Assembly: GCA_946411985.1 (NCBI GenBank)
Contig: CAMKFY010000041.1
Coordinates: 1 to 8,132, forward strand
DNA: 8,132 nt
Direction of reading: 5' to 3'
DNA from: an uncultured Clostridiaceae bacterium
GTDB taxonomy: Bacteria > Bacillota > Clostridia > Oscillospirales > Ruminococcaceae
The translations under genes and the position numbers were made by a program. This document shows positions 5,651 to 8,132 of this stretch, piece after piece. Each line of letters opens with the position of its first letter. The first letter of the stretch is position 1. Below the pieces are notes generated by a model, which had not been told where the DNA came from, made no database searches, and saw only the letters and a program-made list of their open reading frames with translations.

Positions 5651-6722
5651 TGGCCTTAATATTTCAATTTTTGGGGAATCTTATTCTAAAGGCATTGGGG
5701 TTGTTATAGATAATTTTCCGTGTGGCGTTCCAATAAATTTTAAAGATATAAATAAAAATATGAAATTAAGAGCACCGCTTAGCCATAGAGTTGGGGTAAG
5801 TGGGCGCAAAGAATATGATAAACTTGAAGTTTTGTCTGGAATTTATAAGCATCACACAACAGGCACGCCAATATCTGCTATAATATATAATAAAGCTTTA
5901 TGTAAAAGTTTTTATAACCAAATAAAATATACGCCCAGGCCTTCACATGCAGATTTTACTGGTGGGCTACGCTATAATTTTTTCAATGACGAAAGAGGAG
6001 GCGGCCATTTTTCTGGCAGGCTTACTGCGCCCATTGTTTTTGCTGGCAGCGTTTGCCAACAAGCTCTTATAAAAAAAAATATAAAGGTGTTTGCCCATAT
6101 ATATTCTGTAGATGGTGTTAAAGATTTTGAAATAGAAAGCTATAGTTCAAATCTGCCTGAGCTCTATAAATTAAAAGAAAAATATATAGCGGTTTTAAAT
6201 AATAAAAAAATTAACATTATAAAAGATAAGGTGGAGTTTGCTAAAAAACAGGGAGATTCGTTAGGCGGGGTGGTGGAATGCGCTATTTTTGGTATGCCTG
6301 CTGGAATAGGCTCGCCTATGTTTGATGGAATTGAAAATTATATATCTTCTATTATGTTTGCCATACCTGCTGTTAAGGGAATAGAGTTTGGCAAAGGTTT
6401 TGAGTTTGGGGAAATGAAAGGCTCTAATGGCAATGATGAGTTTTATATTAAAGACGGAGTGGTTAAAACAAAAACAAATAATAATGGCGGCATATTAGGT
6501 GGCATATCCACAGGTATGCCAATAGTTTTTAGGGTGGCATTTAAACCTACTCCAACAATATTTAAACTGCAAAATACTGTTAATTTGAAATTAAATAAGA
6601 ATTGCAAAATATTATGCAAAGGCCACCACGATAGCTGTATTGTGCTTAGAGGTGTGGTTGTTGTGGAGGCGGCGGCTAACATAGCAATATTATCTCAGCT
6701 TATATATCAGGGCAAATATTAA
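5631..6722 (+). CDS. aroC: Chorismate synthase (divergent active site)
   Basis: AroC removes phosphate from EPSP to give chorismate, the last shikimate step; the reaction needs reduced FMN. The 363-residue length fits the family. Family blocks are in order: NISIFGES (10-17), LSGIYKHHTTGTP (68-80), RPSHADF (103-109, carrying the second invariant His at 106), ERGGGHFSGRLTAP (121-134), GMPAGIGSPMFDG (221-233), IPAVKGIEFG (245-254), TNNNGGILGGISTGMP (282-297) and FRVAFKPT (300-307). Several normally fixed residues differ. GESH is GESY (Tyr18, codon 5682-5684). RRAPG is LRAPL (46-50). GRHDPC is GHHDSC (331-336). RAVPVVEA is RGVVVVEA. Tyr18 and His332 are each one transition away from the usual residue. 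The frame is fully open, so this is not an obvious pseudogene; it may have reduced or altered activity. The start is GTG, fixed by AGGAGG. Confidence 0.93.
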   Translation: MASVWSNGLNISIFGESYSKGIGVVIDNFPCGVPINFKDINKNMKLRAPLSHRVGVSGRKEYDKLEVLSGIYKHHTTGTPISAIIYNKALCKSFYNQIKYTPRPSHADFTGGLRYNFFNDERGGGHFSGRLTAPIVFAGSVCQQALIKKNIKVFAHIYSVDGVKDFEIESYSSNLPELYKLKEKYIAVLNNKKINIIKDKVEFAKKQGDSLGGVVECAIFGMPAGIGSPMFDGIENYISSIMFAIPAVKGIEFGKGFEFGEMKGSNGNDEFYIKDGVVKTKTNNNGGILGGISTGMPIVFRVAFKPTPTIFKLQNTVNLKLNKNCKILCKGHHDSCIVLRGVVVVEAAANIAILSQLIYQGKY

Positions 6723-6727
6723 ATTTT

Positions 6728-6732
6728 GGAGG
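6728..6732 (+). promoter_or_regulatory. Ribosome binding site that decides the pseudouridine synthase start
   Basis: GGAGG lies 5 bases before TTG at 6738. An in-frame TTG at 6726 would place this site inside the coding region and has no ribosome binding site of its own, so 6738 is preferred. This shortens the protein by four residues. Confidence 0.75.
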
Positions 6733-6737
6733 ATTTT

Positions 6738-7634
6738 TTGAAAACTTTTAATATTAATGAAAATGATGCTGGCCAACGTTTAAATAAGTTTATAGAGAAA
6801 ACCTATTTTAGCATGCCTTTGTCTTTAATGTATAAAAATATACGAAAAAAAAATATAAAGGTAAACCGTAAGTCGTCTAAACCGCAATATATATTAAAGC
6901 TTGGTGACATTGTTAGTGTGTATGGTTTAGATGAATTTTTTAAGGCAAAACATTATACTGTTAACGCTAAAGATGGCTTTTCATTAAACATAGTATATGA
7001 AGATAAAAATATTTTAGTTGTTTATAAAGGCAAGGGTGTTAAATCACATCCTAACAGTTCTTTAAAGGATAGTTTAATAGATAATATAATTAAATACCTC
7101 ATTTTTAAAGGTGAATATATTCCGGAAAATGAAAATAGTTTTGTTCCGTCTTTATGTGGCAGGCTAGACGTTAACACTAGCGGCCTTATTATGGCTGGCA
7201 AGAATGCTAATGCGCTGCGCAGTTTGAACGAATTAAATAGGCAAGGCAGAATAAAAAAAACATATATATGCACAGTTGAAGGCATTTTAACAAAAAATAG
7301 GGAAGTTTTGGTGGGATACTGGAATAAAGACACTGCTAAAAATAAAGCGTTTATAACATCTAAAGCTTATAGCACTTCTAAAAAGGTTATAACAGAATAT
7401 ATATTATTAAAGCAATTAAAAAATAAAGCAGTTGTTAAGGTTTTACTTCATACAGGTAGATCTCATCAAATAAGGGCACAAATGGCGAAAATAGGGCATC
7501 CAATAGTTGGAGATTTTAAATATGGCAGCAAATATAAAGTGCCTCAAAAGCTTAGTTGCGTTGAATTGGAATTTGAAAGCAAAAACTCATTTTTTGAATA
7601 TTTAAATGGCAAAAAAATAGCCTTAAAAACTTAA
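6738..7634 (+). CDS. RluA-family 23S rRNA pseudouridine synthase (RluC/RluD-like)
   Basis: The enzyme isomerises specific uridines to pseudouridine, most likely in 23S rRNA; the exact sites cannot be told from sequence alone. The 298-residue protein starts with an S4-like RNA-binding domain (DAGQRLNKFIEK at 10-21, then LMYKNIRKKNIKVN through GDIV near 59). The catalytic domain follows: NILVVYKGKGV (91-101), GRLDVNTSGLIMAGKN (141-156) with catalytic Asp144, and TGRSHQIRAQMAKIGHPIVGD (239-259) followed by FKYGS. Gly141 stands where His or Asn is usual before RLD. TTG at 6738 is preferred over TTG at 6726 because of GGAGG at 6728-6732. It follows aroC by 15 bases and is almost certainly the last gene of the same transcript, although its function is unrelated to aromatic synthesis. 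Its 3' end overlaps the terminator of the convergent tRNA gene. Confidence 0.93.
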   Translation: MKTFNINENDAGQRLNKFIEKTYFSMPLSLMYKNIRKKNIKVNRKSSKPQYILKLGDIVSVYGLDEFFKAKHYTVNAKDGFSLNIVYEDKNILVVYKGKGVKSHPNSSLKDSLIDNIIKYLIFKGEYIPENENSFVPSLCGRLDVNTSGLIMAGKNANALRSLNELNRQGRIKKTYICTVEGILTKNREVLVGYWNKDTAKNKAFITSKAYSTSKKVITEYILLKQLKNKAVVKVLLHTGRSHQIRAQMAKIGHPIVGDFKYGSKYKVPQKLSCVELEFESKNSFFEYLNGKKIALKT

Positions 7635-7649
7635 AAAGTTTAAAGGCTA
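7611..7649 (-). terminator. Intrinsic terminator of the tRNA-Arg gene
   Basis: Read on the minus strand, a 7-bp outer stem (TAGCCTT at 7649-7643 with AAGGCTA at 7624-7618) and a 5-bp inner stem (7640-7636 with 7632-7628) are followed by seven Ts (7617-7611). It begins 9 bases after the tRNA CCA end. It lies across the last codons and stop of the pseudouridine-synthase gene. On the plus strand the hairpin is followed by CAAAATTTAT with no T-tract, so it would be a poor terminator for the aro operon. Confidence 0.8.
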
Positions 7650-7658
7650 CAAAATTTA

Positions 7659-7735
7659 TGGTACGCCAGAGAGGATTCGAACCCCCAACCTTTTGGTCCG
7701 TAGCCAAACGATCTATCCAATTGATCTACTGGCGC
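7659..7735 (-). tRNA. tRNA-Arg (anticodon ACG)
   Basis: The 77-base cloverleaf folds fully. The acceptor stem is GCGCCAG/CTGGCGT (G-U at the first pair). The D stem is GATC/GATC. The anticodon stem is TTTGG/CCAAA with loop CTACGGA, so the anticodon is ACG (plus-strand 7699-7701). The variable loop is AGGTT, and the T arm is GGGGG-TTCGAAT-CCTCT, which includes two G-U pairs. The discriminator is A73, and CCA is encoded at 7661-7659. With A34 converted to inosine it would read CGU, CGC and CGA. It is convergent with the aro operon and has its own promoter and terminator. Confidence 0.97.
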
Positions 7736-7762
7736 ATAATTTAAAACAAAACCAACTCATTT

Positions 7763-7791
7763 ATTGTATTATGAATTATTTTAAAAGTCAA
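7763..7791 (-). promoter_or_regulatory. Promoter of tRNA-Arg
   Basis: On the minus strand the -35 box is TTGACT (7791-7786). A 17-base spacer follows, then TACAAT (7768-7763). Each box has five of six consensus bases. Transcription would start about 20 bases before the mature tRNA 5' end at 7735. Confidence 0.85.
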
Positions 7792-7851
7792 GAAGATTTT
7801 TAAATTTAAAGCTAAAACTCAACTTACGGGAATCTTATACAAAGCAAAATA

Positions 7852-8022
7852 AAACCGCTCGCAAGTTTATATATGAGTAAGAACTTTCTTGTTGAAACCA
7901 AAATCGAATTGCCCACACACAATAGCATGCCGCAACGCTTTACACACCGCCCACAGGCATATGAGTTTAGGTTTTTCATTCCTAATATCAGAACCGCTTA
8001 TATGAATGGAAAACTTCTTGTT
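7852..8022 (+). repeat. Degenerate direct repeat pair in the unassigned tract
   Basis: Segment 7852-7893 contains AACCGCT, TATAT, GAGT and AACTTTCTTGTT in order. Segment 7992-8022 contains AACCGCT, TATAT, GAAT and AACTTCTTGTT in the same order, with about 10 bases removed. The blocks shared exactly are AACCGCT and TCTTGTT (7 bases each), plus TATAT. The order suggests an old internal duplication, but the similarity is short and gapped. Confidence 0.3.
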
Positions 8023-8106
8023 CACGGTATGCTAAATATGCTTTATTATGTAGTTAAAATTCTTAACTGCCTTTGTTCCTTTCAAACTCTCATACCTACA
8101 AAGTAA
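7873..8106 (+). CDS. Doubtful 77-codon ORF, unrecognised
   Basis: The frame starts at ATG 7873 (MSKNFLVETKIELPTH) and ends with TAA at 8104-8106. There is no Shine-Dalgarno sequence before it; the upstream bases are GCAAGTTTATAT. The product is rich in His, Pro, Arg and Phe in its first half (QRFTHRPQAYEFRFF), with a hydrophobic stretch MLNMLYYVVKIL near residues 53-64, which is unlike any domain I can name. Codon use (CCC, CAC, CGC) differs from the neighbouring genes. The opposite strand also has an open frame of about 50 codons from GTG near 8026, so coding sense is uncertain. It is most likely not a gene, or a fragment of a repeated element. Confidence 0.2.
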   Translation: MSKNFLVETKIELPTHNSMPQRFTHRPQAYEFRFFIPNIRTAYMNGKLLVHGMLNMLYYVVKILNCLCSFQTLIPTK

Positions 8107-8132
8107 TGCCTGCTTACAAATATCTAATCTGC

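Larger units (their letters stand above)
7800..8132. other. Unassigned tract of different base composition
   Basis: No recognisable gene lies between the tRNA promoter and the right edge. Bases 7861-8100 have 87 G+C of 240 (36%), and 7921-7980 reaches 45%, clearly above the AT-rich neighbours. The tract contains C-rich runs such as GCCCACACAC and CACACCGCCC. It also has a short inverted repeat, AGTTAA-AATTC-TTAACT (8052-8068), and two related segments (7852-7893 and 7992-8022). Short open frames exist on both strands. It may be a remnant or edge of a repeated or mobile element, or recently acquired DNA; I do not recognise it. Confidence 0.5.

Noticed and set aside
6443..6682. Minus-strand 79-codon frame
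   Set aside because: It lies opposite the most conserved C-terminal blocks of AroC and is a shadow.
7022..7333. Minus-strand 103-codon frame
   Set aside because: It lies opposite the catalytic domain of the pseudouridine synthase and is a shadow.
7659..7735. tRNA-Arg as an attachment site for an integrated element
   Set aside because: No second copy of the tRNA 3' end and no integrase is seen in the window, and the unusual tract lies on the tRNA 5' side.
1..8132. CRISPR array, toxin-antitoxin pair, phage or intact insertion sequence
   Set aside because: There are no regularly spaced repeats, terminal inverted repeats, transposase motifs or small gene pairs that would support any of these.

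Overview
The window looks like chromosomal DNA from a very AT-rich, Gram-positive-type bacterium, most likely an uncultured member of the Clostridia. The basis is strong AGGAGG-type ribosome binding sites, frequent TTG and GTG starts, a bacterial V/A-type ATPase cluster, and AroC and pseudouridine-synthase motifs of the clostridial style (for example GGGHFSGRLTAP in AroC). A small-genome gut or host-associated lineage is plausible but is only an inference; no marker here fixes the taxon.

Layout. Positions 1-2890 (minus strand) hold the start of a V-type ATPase operon: a small coiled-coil peripheral-stalk subunit (G/H type), then subunit C (AC39/d family), then the membrane subunit I, which runs off the left edge. 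Positions 2891-3223 are a divergent control region. It has a strong extended -10 promoter facing right, a tandem ~20-bp repeat, a 23-bp palindrome, and a 14-codon reading frame rich in Phe/Tyr codons that could be a leader peptide. Positions 3224-7634 (plus strand) form an aro operon: aroB, aroA, aroC (overlapping aroA by 20 bases) and an RluA-family pseudouridine synthase. A convergent tRNA-Arg(ACG) follows on the minus strand at 7659-7735. It has its own promoter, and its terminator reaches into the 3' end of the pseudouridine-synthase gene. Positions 7800-8132 are a compositionally different tract (about 36% G+C over 7861-8100) with no gene I can recognise.

How it works together. AroB makes 3-dehydroquinate, the first cyclic shikimate intermediate. 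AroA and AroC perform the last two steps, giving chorismate, the precursor of Phe, Tyr and Trp. The middle steps (aroD/Q, aroE, aroK) are not here. The ATPase couples ATP to ion transport and is functionally unrelated; it only shares the intergenic control region.

Most notable points: AroC has Tyr where the family has an invariant active-site His (GESH to GESY), and GRHDPC has become GHHDSC; an aromatic-rich mini-ORF lies just downstream of the aro promoter; and a tandem repeat with two-helical-turn spacing lies in the divergent region. I saw no CRISPR array, intact insertion sequence, phage gene or clear new defence-type system.
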